Source: Arthrobacter antibioticus
Lineage (GTDB): Bacteria > Actinomycetota > Actinomycetes > Actinomycetales > Micrococcaceae
Reading direction: 5' to 3'
DNA: 64,000 nucleotides
Assembly (NCBI RefSeq): GCF_030063205.1
Contig: NZ_JASISQ010000001.1
Span: forward strand, 124,001-188,000
The notes under the pieces are model-generated. The model was not told the DNA's origin. It searched no databases and saw only the letters and a program-made list of their open reading frames with translations. Below, one piece after another: positions 9,338 to 18,726 of this stretch. Both the position numbers and the translations under genes were made by a program. The first letter of the stretch is position 1. Every line of letters starts with the position of its first letter.

Positions 9338-10309
9338 TCAGCGATCCTGGCTGACGGAGACGGAGTCGTGACCGCGTCGCAAGGCAACGTCCATGATGTT
9401 AGTACCCACCGCTAGCATCAGAGAGGCACCCACCATATGCACAATAACCAGCAGGACAGGTATTCCCGTGAAGTACTGCCAGTAGCCGATGGCGCCCTGG
9501 AAAAGCACTGACGCAAAGAGGAGGATCGCTGCGTTGCGCATCATGTCACCTCTGCCATTGCGCCATATCAGAATGAGTAGTACTAGGGCCGCGGCAACCA
9601 AGACATACACAGGAACTACGTGTATCCGAGTCACTACGTAGCCGTTTAGCTCCATACGTGGCGAAGTGGAGTCGCCAGAATGAGGCCCTGAACCAGTAAC
9701 TAGTGTCCCTAGGACTACGGCAAGATAACCTGCTACGCCGGCAACCACGCTGAGATGGCGAACAATCGTGCGTGGTCGCGACACCTCGCGTGGTGAGGTG
9801 GCTCCCGTCCGCCCGTATGTCCTATTCACAAGAAGCATCGAAACTACCACGAGCGCGGCGGAGACAAGGAAGTGCAGGCTCACCACATACGGGTTGAGTC
9901 CCGTCAGGACCGTAACACCTCCAATGACCGCTTGCGCTGGAATGACCGCCAGCAGCCCGAAGGCCAACCAAAACAAGTCCTTGCGCTCCTTGCGCATATT
10001 CCAAAGCATGACCAGCAGGGCCAGCGCCACCGCAGCGAGTGCAAATGTTAATGTGCGGTTGACGAATTCGATGATGCCGTGGATCCCCATTTCAGGGGTA
10101 TTGGTCAGTGATTCAGCCGTGCACTTGGGCCATGTAGGACATCCCAGTCCCGATCCTGTGACACGTACGACACCGCCTGAAACAATCAGGACGCCTTGAC
10201 CGATGAGTGAGCCCACGGATAGCCGCTGGATAGCGGGGGTGATCGTGGTGGGCAACTTGTCGGTAAAATTCCGCAACGTCTTATGCGATGCTGTGCTGCT
10301 CTGAGTCAC
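9338..10309 (-). CDS. ctaA: Heme A synthase (COX15/CtaA family)
   Basis: Oxidises the C8 methyl of heme O to give heme A in the membrane. From the GTG at 10309 the protein has 323 residues and about eight hydrophobic segments. It has the extracytoplasmic Cys pair (GLGCPTWPKC) and His-bearing helices (GIHGIIEFVNRT, SLHFLVSA, RIHVVPVY, VIVHMVGAS) that bind heme in this family. AAAGGGGA about 8 bases upstream supports this GTG over the ATG at 10333. It lies 14 bases after the ABC permease gene and probably shares its transcript. Confidence 0.93.
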   Translation of the reverse strand: MTQSSTASHKTLRNFTDKLPTTITPAIQRLSVGSLIGQGVLIVSGGVVRVTGSGLGCPTWPKCTAESLTNTPEMGIHGIIEFVNRTLTFALAAVALALLVMLWNMRKERKDLFWLAFGLLAVIPAQAVIGGVTVLTGLNPYVVSLHFLVSAALVVVSMLLVNRTYGRTGATSPREVSRPRTIVRHLSVVAGVAGYLAVVLGTLVTGSGPHSGDSTSPRMELNGYVVTRIHVVPVYVLVAAALVLLILIWRNGRGDMMRNAAILLFASVLFQGAIGYWQYFTGIPVLLVIVHMVGASLMLAVGTNIMDVALRRGHDSVSVSQDR

Positions 10310-10323
10310 TTGCGTGTCCCCTT

Positions 10324-11094
10324 TCAATTCCATTTGAACCACTTGACCGCTGCGATGGTTGCAACCACAGCCCATGCCATCAAAACTATGAGCCCCCAGA
10401 TATCCAAGCGGCTCTCAATCAGTGCTGCCCTCATGAGGTTTCCCAGCGCACCAGATGGTAGCCACTGAACAAAGCCGTCAAGGGTATTGGAGAACTTTCC
10501 GGCGGGTAACACTATCCCGCCCACCGCTGCGAACAGTATCCAGCCCAAGTTGGTGATGGCGAGGGTGGCTTCTGGACGTACGGTACCTGCAATGAGCAGA
10601 CCCAGAGCGGTGAAGGCACCCGCTCCCAATATCAACAAGGGGATGCCCAATAGAACTCCGACCAACGGCGGACGCCAGCCAATGAACGCCGCAACAGTTG
10701 AGATCAGCACTATCTGCAGGCCCAAGGCCACCAGCACAGCAATGACCTTGCCCGCGATCAGCCCGCCCTTACCCAACGGTGTAGTTGAGAGGAATCGCAA
10801 TACGCCATATCTACGGTCGAAGCCTGTCGCAATACCCTGGCCGGTGAAGGCTGTTGAAAGCGCACATAGCGCAAGAATTCCTGGCGTCGCAATGGCGACC
10901 CGGGAATGGCCCATACCGTCAAGCAGGGGAGTGACAACCAGTGCAAACAGCCCCAGCAATGGCATAACAACCATGAGCACAAGCTGCTCCCCATTGCGGA
11001 GCATAGTGCCAGCCTCGTACTTTCCCTGGCTGGAAATCCGCTTCGCCAATGAGGCAGGTCGGCCAACAGGCGCATTGTGAAAGAGGGAACTCAT
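10324..11094 (-). CDS. ABC-2 type transporter permease
   Basis: Membrane subunit of an exporter pair with the ATPase just upstream. The 256-residue protein has six hydrophobic segments, beginning after a soluble stretch of about 38 residues (LVLMVVMPLLGLFAL), in the ABC-2 (DrrB-like) pattern. Its start overlaps the ATPase stop as ATGA. Pairs like this lie between ctaA and suf in mycobacteria (Rv1457c-Rv1458c from memory). The substrate is unknown; the location suggests a link to heme or oxidase assembly, but that is inference only. Confidence 0.85.
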   Translation of the reverse strand: MSSLFHNAPVGRPASLAKRISSQGKYEAGTMLRNGEQLVLMVVMPLLGLFALVVTPLLDGMGHSRVAIATPGILALCALSTAFTGQGIATGFDRRYGVLRFLSTTPLGKGGLIAGKVIAVLVALGLQIVLISTVAAFIGWRPPLVGVLLGIPLLILGAGAFTALGLLIAGTVRPEATLAITNLGWILFAAVGGIVLPAGKFSNTLDGFVQWLPSGALGNLMRAALIESRLDIWGLIVLMAWAVVATIAAVKWFKWN

Positions 11095-12266
11095 GAAATC
11101 TCCCTGCTTCCCGTGTTCGTAGCCATGGATCCACCCATATACGTGCCCGAAGTGGTGCCGAGCTTGTGGTTCTCTCTGCTCGGATCCTGCCCTGATCGGC
11201 TCAACGGCTCTGACTGATCTGCGGGTGCTGGAATCTCGCCCAGGCCCTCTGTCTCTCCCCGAGATATGGCCAAGAAAACATCCTCCAGAGATTGGGATGC
11301 CAGATGAATCGAAGTTGGCATTATAGCGTTTTCAGCGCACCAAAGCCCGAATCGTCCTACGTCGGCTGGTTCCAGCTTGCCGGAGAGAGCGTAGCTGCCC
11401 GGACGCGTCTCGGTGCAGGAAAGGCCGACGCGCATCAAGGGGGATAGCTCCAAGTCAGGAGCTGCCTCGAAAGTCATGACCCGGCGCTTCAGCGCGGCAG
11501 TAGATTGCTCCAACAGTTCCGGCACAGTTCCCTGGGCCACCGATGCACCTTTATCCACAATGTAAACGTAATCTGCCAGTCGCTGCGCGTCGTCTAGCAG
11601 ATGTGTGGTCAGGACAATGGCTTTGCCGCCATCTCGCAGTTCCCGAATCAGTTCAAAAACCATGAGCCGTGACTGCGGGTCAAGGCCAGCGCTGGGCTCA
11701 TCCAGAAAGAGAACCTCGGGGTTCCCTAACAGGCTTGCAGCCAAGGCAACACGCTGCTTTTGTCCACCAGAAAGACGCCGAATATTGGTGTCCGAAAACT
11801 CGGCGATACCGAGTCTGTCAACCAAGGCATCAACACTGAGGGGGTTCGCGTAGAGGCTGGCTACATGGCGGAGAAGCGAAATGGGCCGGGCAGAGGGTGG
11901 CAATCCACCATCCTGCAACATCACGCCAACCCGAGCCCGGAGGTGCGCGTCGGCATTTTCCGGATCTTGGCCTAGTAGAGATATGCTGCCGCCAGTGCGG
12001 GACTGCACGCCCTGCGCGCATTCAATAGTTGTAGTTTTACCGGCCCCGTTAGCCCCCAAAAGTGCAGTGACTGAACCGAAGTGGGCTCTGAGGCTAACGT
12101 TGGAAACAATACGTTTCATCCGACCATCCAGCGCCGGTAAGGGTCCCACGTCCTTGATGAGTCCGGATATTTCCAGAGCGGGGGAATCTGTTTTTCTCAC
12201 GCGGCTATTGTACGCGACGGACTTGAGCACTTGCCCGCCACGGGAGCTGCGCGTGGGTAGGCTCAC
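11091..12266 (-). CDS. ABC transporter ATP-binding protein
   Basis: Nucleotide-binding subunit for the ABC-2 permease that follows. It has Walker A GANGAGKTT, signature LSGGQKQRV, Walker B VLFLDEPSAGLD, and the H-loop in LTTHLLDDAQ, then a C-terminal extension of about 130 residues ending in a Pro/Ser-rich tail. The 391-residue form starts at a GTG at 12266 with a weak ribosome-binding site; a GTG at 12200 (VRKTDSPALEISG) would give 369 residues and fits the family N-terminus equally well. It diverges from sufR. Confidence 0.87.
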   Translation of the reverse strand: MSLPTRSSRGGQVLKSVAYNSRVRKTDSPALEISGLIKDVGPLPALDGRMKRIVSNVSLRAHFGSVTALLGANGAGKTTTIECAQGVQSRTGGSISLLGQDPENADAHLRARVGVMLQDGGLPPSARPISLLRHVASLYANPLSVDALVDRLGIAEFSDTNIRRLSGGQKQRVALAASLLGNPEVLFLDEPSAGLDPQSRLMVFELIRELRDGGKAIVLTTHLLDDAQRLADYVYIVDKGASVAQGTVPELLEQSTAALKRRVMTFEAAPDLELSPLMRVGLSCTETRPGSYALSGKLEPADVGRFGLWCAENAIMPTSIHLASQSLEDVFLAISRGETEGLGEIPAPADQSEPLSRSGQDPSRENHKLGTTSGTYMGGSMATNTGSREIS

Positions 12267-12288
12267 CTTAGTGGCGCCACATAGTCAA

Positions 12289-12316
12289 TTACGGCATACT
12301 TGTGTTGTCTAATAAT
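12289..12316 (+). promoter_or_regulatory. Possible sufR/suf promoter
   Basis: TTACGG (12289-12294) and TAATAA (12310-12315) are separated by 15 bases and lie about 30 bases upstream of the sufR start. The spacing is short and the -35 imperfect, so this is tentative. SufR normally represses its own operon and would bind near here; I could not pick out a clear operator. Confidence 0.3.
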
Positions 12317-12346
12317 TTCGGTTAGTGCGAGTGTGTGGAGGTGTTA

Positions 12347-13240
12347 ATGAGTCAGCACGTTGAACCTGGGACTAGTCCCGTCGTTGAACCTGACGAACGT
12401 ACCCGAGACCGCGTCTTAACTGCCGTCCTTGAACAAGGACCTGTGAGCGCCGCGCAACTGGGCGCTTTGCTGGGATTGACCCCGGCTGCGGTCCGCAGAC
12501 ATCTGGACTCCTTGACTCGTGAGGGACTCATCGAAGTAAAACTCATCAGCAATGCCAAGAGTGGCGCTGGCAGGCCCGCTCGACGCTATGTTGTTTCGAG
12601 GCGTGGTCAAACCGAAATTGGTGATGACTACTTGGAAATCGCCAAGCTTGCGCTGCAAGAGATTGCTGGCACACATGGCGAGATAGGCGTTGTTGAGTTC
12701 GCCCGGCGCCGCTTCGCAAAAATGGAAGCAAAATACCAGCCTATCGTTGACGCTGCCGGAACAGATGTAGCCGCCAGGTCCAAGGCGCTCGCTACTGCCT
12801 TGAACAACGACCGGTTTGTAGCCACATCCAATTCACTCAATGCCGGCACTGCCATGGCTGCCGAGCAGCTGTGCCAAGGCCACTGCCCCATTCAAGAACT
12901 TGCTACTTCTTTTCCCGACTTCTGCGATGCTGAGACCGATGTTTTTGCTAGGCTCATCGGCGTAGACGTGCGAAGGCTCTCCACCATGGCTAGTGGAGGA
13001 CACGTCTGCACAACTCACGTTCCCACTGGCAGAGCCGTGGTGCGCAAGTTGGCCACGGCGCCCAGTTACACAGCACCCCAGGGTGCAATGCCCCAGGGCA
13101 CAACCCAAACCACCCCTGCACCACGCCGGATAATGCGTTCAAGCAGTGTCCAATCGAGAAGTGCACCGGCAACTACTGTTACGGCGGGCAAACAACGCCC
13201 GTCGAACCAAATTTCCAACCATCAGCAAGAAAGGCCGTGA
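12347..13240 (+). CDS. sufR: Iron-sulfur cluster biosynthesis transcriptional regulator SufR
   Basis: DNA-binding repressor of the suf operon that senses a [4Fe-4S] cluster. An N-terminal winged helix-turn-helix (about residues 20-85, with [20 protein letters not shown]) is followed by a dimer region and a cysteine set Cys176, Cys180, Cys193 and Cys221. The first three match the cluster ligands expected in SufR. The last 60 residues are Ala/Thr/Ser-rich. The start at 12347 follows GGAGG by 6 bases; the in-frame GTG at 12335 overlaps that site and is rejected. The stop overlaps the sufB start (TGATG), so the operon is tightly coupled. Confidence 0.93.
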   Translation: MSQHVEPGTSPVVEPDERTRDRVLTAVLEQGPVSAAQLGALLGLTPAAVRRHLDSLTREGLIEVKLISNAKSGAGRPARRYVVSRRGQTEIGDDYLEIAKLALQEIAGTHGEIGVVEFARRRFAKMEAKYQPIVDAAGTDVAARSKALATALNNDRFVATSNSLNAGTAMAAEQLCQGHCPIQELATSFPDFCDAETDVFARLIGVDVRRLSTMASGGHVCTTHVPTGRAVVRKLATAPSYTAPQGAMPQGTTQTTPAPRRIMRSSSVQSRSAPATTVTAGKQRPSNQISNHQQERP

Positions 13241-14715
13241 TGACGGATCAATTAGCGCAGGATGTAGGCGCGAAGACTGCTGTCGAAGACACCACAATTA
13301 CCCACATCCTCGAGGCAAACCCGGAACTGGAAGGCTTGGGAAACTACGCCTTCGGCTGGTCGGATAAAAACGAGTCCAGCGACAATGCCCGCCGTGGCAT
13401 CAGCGAGGAAGTAGTCCGCGACATCTCGGCCAAAAAGGGCGAGCCACAGTGGATGCTGGACATGCGGTTGAAGGGGCTAAAGTACTTCGACCGTAAGCCC
13501 ATGCCGACATGGGGTGCTGACCTCTCCGGCATTGACTTCGATAACATCAAGTACTTCGTGCGCTCCACGGAAAAGCAGGCGACTACGTGGGAGGAGCTGC
13601 CGGAAGATATCCGCAACACCTACGAAAAGTTGGGCATCCCCGAAGCTGAACGCAACCGTCTGATCGGTGGCGTGACGGCCCAATATGAGTCCGAAGTTGT
13701 CTACCACCAGATCCGCGAGGATTTGGAAGAGCAGGGTGTTATCTTCACTGACACCGATACAGGATTGCGTGATTACCCTGAACTCTTCCAGGAGTACTTC
13801 GCCACCATGATTCCGATCGGTGATAACAAGTTTGCTTCGCTGAATACAGCAGTATGGTCTGGCGGTTCATTCGTGTATGTTCCCCCGGGCGTTCAGGTGG
13901 AAATACCTCTTCAGGCCTACTTCCGCATCAATACCGAGAACATGGGCCAGTTTGAGCGCACGCTCATCATCGCTGATGAGGGAAGCTACGTTCACTACAT
14001 TGAGGGTTGCACGGCACCGGTCTACACAACCGACTCACTGCACTCCGCTGTCGTGGAGATCGTGGTTAAGAAGAACGCTCGCGTTCGGTACACCACCATC
14101 CAGAACTGGTCCAACAACGTGTATAACTTGGTGACAAAGCGCGCCATTGCACATGAGGGCGCCACCATGGAGTGGGTTGACGGCAATATCGGCTCGAAGG
14201 TCACCATGAAGTACCCGGCCGTTTATTTGGTCGGCGAGCATGCCAAGGGTGAGACCCTCTCGGTTGCATTTGCGGGCCCGGGCCAGCATCAGGACACCGG
14301 ATCCAAGATGGTCCACATTGCGCCAAACACGCAGTCTTCGATCATCTCCAAATCTGTTGCCCGAGGTGGCGGACGCTCTGCGTACCGTGGTTTGGTGCAA
14401 ATCCGTGAAGGTGCAAACCACTCGGCCAACACTGTTCGTTGCGACGCATTGTTAGTTGACACCATTTCTCGCTCAGATACTTACCCCTACGTTGACGTTC
14501 GTGAAGACGATGTCTCCATGGGGCACGAGGCAACAGTCTCGAAGGTCAGTGAGGAGCAGCTGTTCTACCTGCAGTCCCGCGGTATGCCAGAAGACGAGGC
14601 CATGGCCATGATCGTTCGTGGCTTCATCGAGCCGATTGCCAAGGAACTGCCCATGGAATACGCCCTCGAATTGAACCGCCTGATTGAACTGCAGATGGAA
14701 GGGGCCGTCGGCTAA
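13240..14715 (+). CDS. sufB: Fe-S cluster assembly protein SufB
   Basis: Scaffold subunit of the SufBCD complex that builds Fe-S clusters in the cytoplasm. It has 491 residues from ATG 13240 (AGAAAGG upstream), the usual length, with the beta-helix core (the segment [14 protein letters not shown]) and the C-terminal region [20 protein letters not shown]. The stop abuts sufD without a gap. No intein is present, unlike the SufB of M. tuberculosis. Confidence 0.97.
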   Translation: MTDQLAQDVGAKTAVEDTTITHILEANPELEGLGNYAFGWSDKNESSDNARRGISEEVVRDISAKKGEPQWMLDMRLKGLKYFDRKPMPTWGADLSGIDFDNIKYFVRSTEKQATTWEELPEDIRNTYEKLGIPEAERNRLIGGVTAQYESEVVYHQIREDLEEQGVIFTDTDTGLRDYPELFQEYFATMIPIGDNKFASLNTAVWSGGSFVYVPPGVQVEIPLQAYFRINTENMGQFERTLIIADEGSYVHYIEGCTAPVYTTDSLHSAVVEIVVKKNARVRYTTIQNWSNNVYNLVTKRAIAHEGATMEWVDGNIGSKVTMKYPAVYLVGEHAKGETLSVAFAGPGQHQDTGSKMVHIAPNTQSSIISKSVARGGGRSAYRGLVQIREGANHSANTVRCDALLVDTISRSDTYPYVDVREDDVSMGHEATVSKVSEEQLFYLQSRGMPEDEAMAMIVRGFIEPIAKELPMEYALELNRLIELQMEGAVG

Positions 14716-16032
14716 ATGACCGAGCTCAAGCAAGAACACGAAACAGAGTCAAAAGTATGGTCGCAGGACTTCATTAAGGGCATGACCGAGGAGGGCGAAA
14801 GCCTTTCCGAGATCAATCCCGAGTCCGGTCCCCTTGGTGGCAGTGCTGCCAAAGCACACAGCCACGGCGGCGACAGCCATGGTGGTGGGGTAGGGATTCC
14901 CGACAGCTCACGTGCAGGCCGCAAGACCTCATACAAGCTCGCCGACTTCCCTGCTATCACTGGCCGCGAAGAAGACTGGCGCTTCACACCGCTCAAGCGC
15001 CTGCGTGGCCTTGACCGCGTGGGTATCAAGGGCCAAGAGCTTAGCGGCCCAGGCCCTCTGGTAGTAGTCTCCGGCCCCGACGAAGTCACAGTTGAGACTG
15101 TTGGGCGCGATGATTCACGCATCGGTTGCGCCGGCATTCCCGAGGATCGCGTATCCGCGGCCGCCTGGGAGAACTTCAAGGAAGCCACTGTTGTTACTCT
15201 GCCTGCAGAATTCGCAGGCACCGCAGATAATCTCACCACTTTGACCCTGACGGGTCAGGGAGACTCACCAGCGGCAGCCCACATAGTGGTTGTGGCGAAG
15301 AAATTTGCAACAGGCGTTGTTGTCCTTGACCACCGTGGAACAGCTGTTCTCAGTGAAAACGTCGAGGTCCTTGTTGAAGATGGTGCAAACCTCACGGTTG
15401 TCAGCATCCAGGACTGGAACGACGACGCTGTGCACGCCAGCGCCCAGCACATCAAGGTTGGCCGCGATGCAAAGGTCAAGCACGTAGTCATCAACCTCGG
15501 TGGCGATTTGCTGCGCACCACACCTGCCGCTCGCTTCACAGGTACTGGAGGTGACGTTGAAATGAACGGGCTCTACTTTGCAGATGCTGGTCAGCACCTT
15601 GAGCAGCGCCTCTTTGTGGATCACTCCACGAAGCACTGCAAGTCTCGTGTCACGTACAAGGGTGCCTTGCAGGGCGACGGTGCACATGCTGTCTGGATTG
15701 GCGATGTTCTCATTCGTGCGGAAGCCGAGGGCACTGACACCTACGAGCTGAACCGTAACCTGATTCTTACCCAGGGTGCCCGTGCCGACTCCGTGCCCAA
15801 CTTGGAAATTGAGACTGGTCTGATTGAAGGGGCTGGACACGCAAGTGCAACCGGTCGTTTCGACGACGAACAGTTGTTCTATCTCCAGGCTCGCGGCATT
15901 GAGGAAAGCGTTGCCCGCCGTCTGGTGGTCCGTGGTTTCTTGAACGAGGTCATCCAGAGCATTCGGGTTCCGGCCCTTGAAGAACGTTTGCGCGAGTCCG
16001 TGGAACGCGAATTGGCGGCGACACCACAATGA
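14716..16032 (+). CDS. sufD: Fe-S cluster assembly protein SufD
   Basis: Partner of SufB in the SufBCD scaffold. It has 438 residues, with the conserved core EDWRFTPLKRL near residues 86-96 and the C-terminal SATGRFDDEQLFYLQARGI. An unusual feature is a His/Gly-rich stretch near residues 50-62 (AHSHGGDSHGGG) before the fold begins, which could bind metal. It begins directly after the sufB stop and its own stop overlaps the Rieske gene as ATGA. Confidence 0.96.
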   Translation: MTELKQEHETESKVWSQDFIKGMTEEGESLSEINPESGPLGGSAAKAHSHGGDSHGGGVGIPDSSRAGRKTSYKLADFPAITGREEDWRFTPLKRLRGLDRVGIKGQELSGPGPLVVVSGPDEVTVETVGRDDSRIGCAGIPEDRVSAAAWENFKEATVVTLPAEFAGTADNLTTLTLTGQGDSPAAAHIVVVAKKFATGVVVLDHRGTAVLSENVEVLVEDGANLTVVSIQDWNDDAVHASAQHIKVGRDAKVKHVVINLGGDLLRTTPAARFTGTGGDVEMNGLYFADAGQHLEQRLFVDHSTKHCKSRVTYKGALQGDGAHAVWIGDVLIRAEAEGTDTYELNRNLILTQGARADSVPNLEIETGLIEGAGHASATGRFDDEQLFYLQARGIEESVARRLVVRGFLNEVIQSIRVPALEERLRESVERELAATPQ

Positions 16033-16385
16033 GTGATTCCTCCACGCCCGCCGGAGTCGTTGTCTGCCAAGATGACGAAGTTCAGGTGAAGTCGTCCTTG
16101 CTTGTTGAGATTGACGATTATCCCATCGCCATTGTGAGGGACTCCTACGGGGAGCTGCACGCAATTGGGGATACCTGCTCACACGCAGAGATCTCCTTGA
16201 GCGAAGGCGACGTGGAGGACGGCACAATCGAATGCTGGGCACATGGCAGCTCTTTTGATCTTTCATCAGGTCAGCCGCTGACATTGCCAGCCTTCGAACC
16301 TGTTCCCGTCTTTGCCCTAGCCGTTCACGGCAGCGACGTCTATGTGGACGTCACCAACATTCTTAACGGTGTCAGCACGCAGTAG
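16029..16385 (+). CDS. Rieske-type [2Fe-2S] ferredoxin in suf operon
   Basis: A 118-residue Rieske-fold protein with the ligand pairs Cys50-x-His52 and Cys69-x2-His72 (CSHAEISL, CWAHGSSFDL). Annotated in relatives as a non-heme iron oxygenase ferredoxin subunit, it sits between sufD and sufC in many actinobacteria. That suggests it supplies electrons for cluster assembly or repair rather than for an oxygenase, since none is encoded nearby. This role is inference. It overlaps sufD by 4 bases and is followed by 41 bases before sufC. Confidence 0.9.
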   Translation: MSDSSTPAGVVVCQDDEVQVKSSLLVEIDDYPIAIVRDSYGELHAIGDTCSHAEISLSEGDVEDGTIECWAHGSSFDLSSGQPLTLPAFEPVPVFALAVHGSDVYVDVTNILNGVSTQ

Positions 16386-16426
16386 CGTAGCGACCCGCAA
16401 ACACACTTTTTAGGAGAAAATAGAGT

Positions 16427-17194
16427 ATGTCTACTCTGGAAATCAAGGATCTGCACGTTAGCATCACCACTGAGCAAGGCACCAAGTCGATCCTCAAGGG
16501 TGTCAGCTTAACCATCAACACAGGCGAAACCCACGCCATCATGGGCCCCAACGGTTCCGGTAAGTCAACGCTCGCGGCAACTATTGCAGGTCACCCGCGT
16601 TACACGGTGGACAGTGGATCCATCACTCTCGACGGCGAAGACGTTCTGACAATGACTGTCGATCAGCGTGCCCGCGCCGGCTTGTTCCTGGCCATGCAGT
16701 ACCCGGTAGAAATCCCCGGCGTGACCATGACCAACTTCTTGCGTACCGCAAAGACCGCGATCGACGGCGAAGCCCCCAAGTTGCGTACCTGGACCAAGGA
16801 CGTCAAGGCTGCCATGGCGCAGCTGCGGATCGAGCCGGAGTTCGCCGAGCGCAACGTCAACGAAGGTTTCTCCGGTGGCGAGAAGAAGCGTCATGAGATT
16901 CTCCAGCTTGAACTGCTCCATCCCAAGTTCGCAGTTCTGGATGAGACGGACTCCGGTCTTGACGTTGACGCATTGAAAGTTGTTGCCGAGGGCGTAAACC
17001 GTGCAATCGACGCCGGTGGACTGGGCACTGTGCTCATCACCCACTACACACGCATCCTGCGTTACATCAAGCCGCAGTTTGTCCACGTGTTCGTCGATGG
17101 CACCATCGCAGAACAGGGCGGCCCGGAACTTGCAGACCGCTTGGAAAATGAAGGCTACGACCGTTTCTTGGTTGCCGAGTCAACAACGGCCTAA
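16427..17194 (+). CDS. sufC: Fe-S cluster assembly ATPase SufC
   Basis: ABC-type ATPase of the SufBCD complex. It has 255 residues, Walker A GPNGSGKST, the SufC-specific signature FSGGEKKRHEILQ, and Walker B AVLDETDSGLD followed by ITHYTRIL. A TTTAGGAGAAAA ribosome-binding site precedes ATG 16427. The cysteine desulfurase sufS and scaffold sufU that usually follow in actinobacteria are absent here. Confidence 0.97.
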   Translation: MSTLEIKDLHVSITTEQGTKSILKGVSLTINTGETHAIMGPNGSGKSTLAATIAGHPRYTVDSGSITLDGEDVLTMTVDQRARAGLFLAMQYPVEIPGVTMTNFLRTAKTAIDGEAPKLRTWTKDVKAAMAQLRIEPEFAERNVNEGFSGGEKKRHEILQLELLHPKFAVLDETDSGLDVDALKVVAEGVNRAIDAGGLGTVLITHYTRILRYIKPQFVHVFVDGTIAEQGGPELADRLENEGYDRFLVAESTTA

Positions 17195-17229
17195 ACGCTG
17201 CACAACTCAACCATCGCTAAGAAGGAATC

Positions 17230-17580
17230 ATGACTGACATCAGCGAAACAAGCGCACCCATTGTTGCTGGCCAAACTGACCTCGAAGACGTCGAAGAAGC
17301 ACTCAAGGACGTCATTGACCCCGAGCTTGGGGTTAACATCGTTGACTTGGGACTGCTGTACGGCCTGCGGTATGGAGACGACGGCGCCTTGCTGTTGGAC
17401 ATGACGCTCACCACAGCGGCCTGCCCCTTGCAGGACGTCATCGAAGAACAGGTTGAAAACTCACTGAACCCCATTGTGGATGAATGGCGGATCAACTGGG
17501 TGTGGATGCCGCCGTGGGGTCCGGAGAAAATCACGGACGACGGCCGGGATCAGATGCGGGCCTTGGGCTTCAACATCTAA
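17230..17580 (+). CDS. sufT: SufT / MIP18 (DUF59) family Fe-S assembly factor
   Basis: 116-residue DUF59 (MIP18/PaaD) protein, the last gene of the operon; the family helps Fe-S protein maturation. Motifs include DVIDPELGVNIVDLGLLY (about residues 26-43) and TTAACPLQD with the conserved Cys near residue 62. A GAAGGA ribosome-binding site lies about 5 bases before the ATG. Transcription should end at the long hairpin 11 bases past its stop. Confidence 0.93.
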   Translation: MTDISETSAPIVAGQTDLEDVEEALKDVIDPELGVNIVDLGLLYGLRYGDDGALLLDMTLTTAACPLQDVIEEQVENSLNPIVDEWRINWVWMPPWGPEKITDDGRDQMRALGFNI

Positions 17581-17591
17581 GTAGCAAAACC

Positions 17592-17650
17592 AACTCGCAG
17601 CAACCAATGAATTGCACGTTCTCCATGCAATTCATTGGTTGCTGCGAGTT
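17592..17650. terminator. Bidirectional rho-independent terminator, 25-bp perfect stem
   Basis: Bases 17592-17616 pair perfectly with 17626-17650 around a 9-base loop. A run of T follows on the plus strand and AAAA precedes it at 17586-17589 (GCAAAA/TTTTGC outer pairing), so it can end transcription from sufT and from the convergent metallopeptidase gene. Confidence 0.92.
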
Positions 17651-17672
17651 TTTTTGCTATCCCCGCTCTGGG

Positions 17673-18623
17673 CTATACCTTGGGCACAGAGAAGGTGTCA
17701 CAGGTGGCTAGATCTCCGCTCTGGTAGCCGGCGTGGAGCCATTTTTGACGCTGTTCACTGGAACCGTGGCTCCACGATTCAGGATTCGTGCCACCGGTAG
17801 CGGCCTGCTGGATCCTGTCATCGCCCACTGAAGACGCCGCAGACAAGGCATCGTTAAGATCGTCCTGTAGTAGCGGCTTCATGAACGGCTCACTGGTTCC
17901 CGGCGCTGGTGTTGATGAGGCATGCCGCATCCAAATCCCCGCATAACAATCAGCTTGTAGTTCGGTACGCACGGCGTTGGACTGGGCTCCAGTGCCCCCT
18001 TGCCCGGCACGGTCAAGAGTCCCCATAAGGTTTTGTATGTGGTGGCCGAACTCGTGTGCCACAACATATTCCTGGGCTAGCGGGCCACCAGAGGAACCAA
18101 ACTGATTTTGAAGTTGGACAAAGAAATCTGGATCGAAATAAGCCTTAGTGTCTCCAGGGCAGTAGAACGGACCAACGGCAGTAGTCGCCTGTCCGCACGC
18201 TGTATCAACTCCTCCAGAAAAGATGACTGTTGTGGGCCTGAGATACTTCACCCCGGATTGGTTTGGGCCGGATATATTCTGAGTCTGTTGAGCAAGATAC
18301 CCTGGCCAGAATGCGTTGAGTGAGTTAGCTGTGCCCAGAATGCGGCAGGCGAGGAGGTTGTTGGCGTCCTCTCCGGTTTGACAGTTTTCAAGCGTTTCGC
18401 TGCCGGATTGCTCAATCGCCGGTTGATTCTCCGTTCCCTCAAGCACAGAGGCAAGCAGATCAGGATTAATCCCTAGGAGTGCCCCAATGAGGACCACAAT
18501 GCCGCCCCCTAAACCAATCCCGATTTTTCCGCCACGGCCCATTCCACCACGGCCCATTCCGCCACGGCCACGGCGATCCTCCGCCTGAGTTGGGTCAAGG
18601 CGAGCACCTTCATTAAAAGTCAT
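17673..18623 (-). CDS. Neutral zinc metallopeptidase (YpfJ family), membrane-anchored
   Basis: 316-residue protein of the putative neutral zinc metallopeptidase (YpfJ) family. A cytoplasmic Gly/Arg-rich stretch (repeated GGMGR, residues 21-31) precedes one membrane segment (residues 33-52); the rest should be outside the cell. The zinc-binding HEFGHH lies at residues 190-195, with a downstream TELQADCYAGIW motif typical of the family. Four to six Cys residues may form disulfides. The start MTFNEGARLD (18623) is the usual one; the upstream 9 codons are not family-like. The substrate is unknown. Confidence 0.88.
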   Translation of the reverse strand: MTFNEGARLDPTQAEDRRGRGGMGRGGMGRGGKIGIGLGGGIVVLIGALLGINPDLLASVLEGTENQPAIEQSGSETLENCQTGEDANNLLACRILGTANSLNAFWPGYLAQQTQNISGPNQSGVKYLRPTTVIFSGGVDTACGQATTAVGPFYCPGDTKAYFDPDFFVQLQNQFGSSGGPLAQEYVVAHEFGHHIQNLMGTLDRAGQGGTGAQSNAVRTELQADCYAGIWMRHASSTPAPGTSEPFMKPLLQDDLNDALSAASSVGDDRIQQAATGGTNPESWSHGSSEQRQKWLHAGYQSGDLATCDTFSVPKV

Positions 18624-18726
18624 GAGAATAGAGTAGCGCCTGTGGCACATTTTTGAATTAGCCCGGCACGACTGTCTAGAGGCCAGCCACCGGTATCCAG
18701 GGCCTAGCCACAGCTACTGCATCCAC

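Noticed and set aside
13237-13239. GTG at 13237 as sufB start
   Set aside because: ATG 13240 has the better spaced AGAAAGG and matches family N-termini; the GTG just precedes it.
15265-16284. Long minus-strand frame (339 codons) over sufD
   Set aside because: Exact antisense of the clear sufD/Rieske genes, with no family resemblance; a codon-bias shadow.
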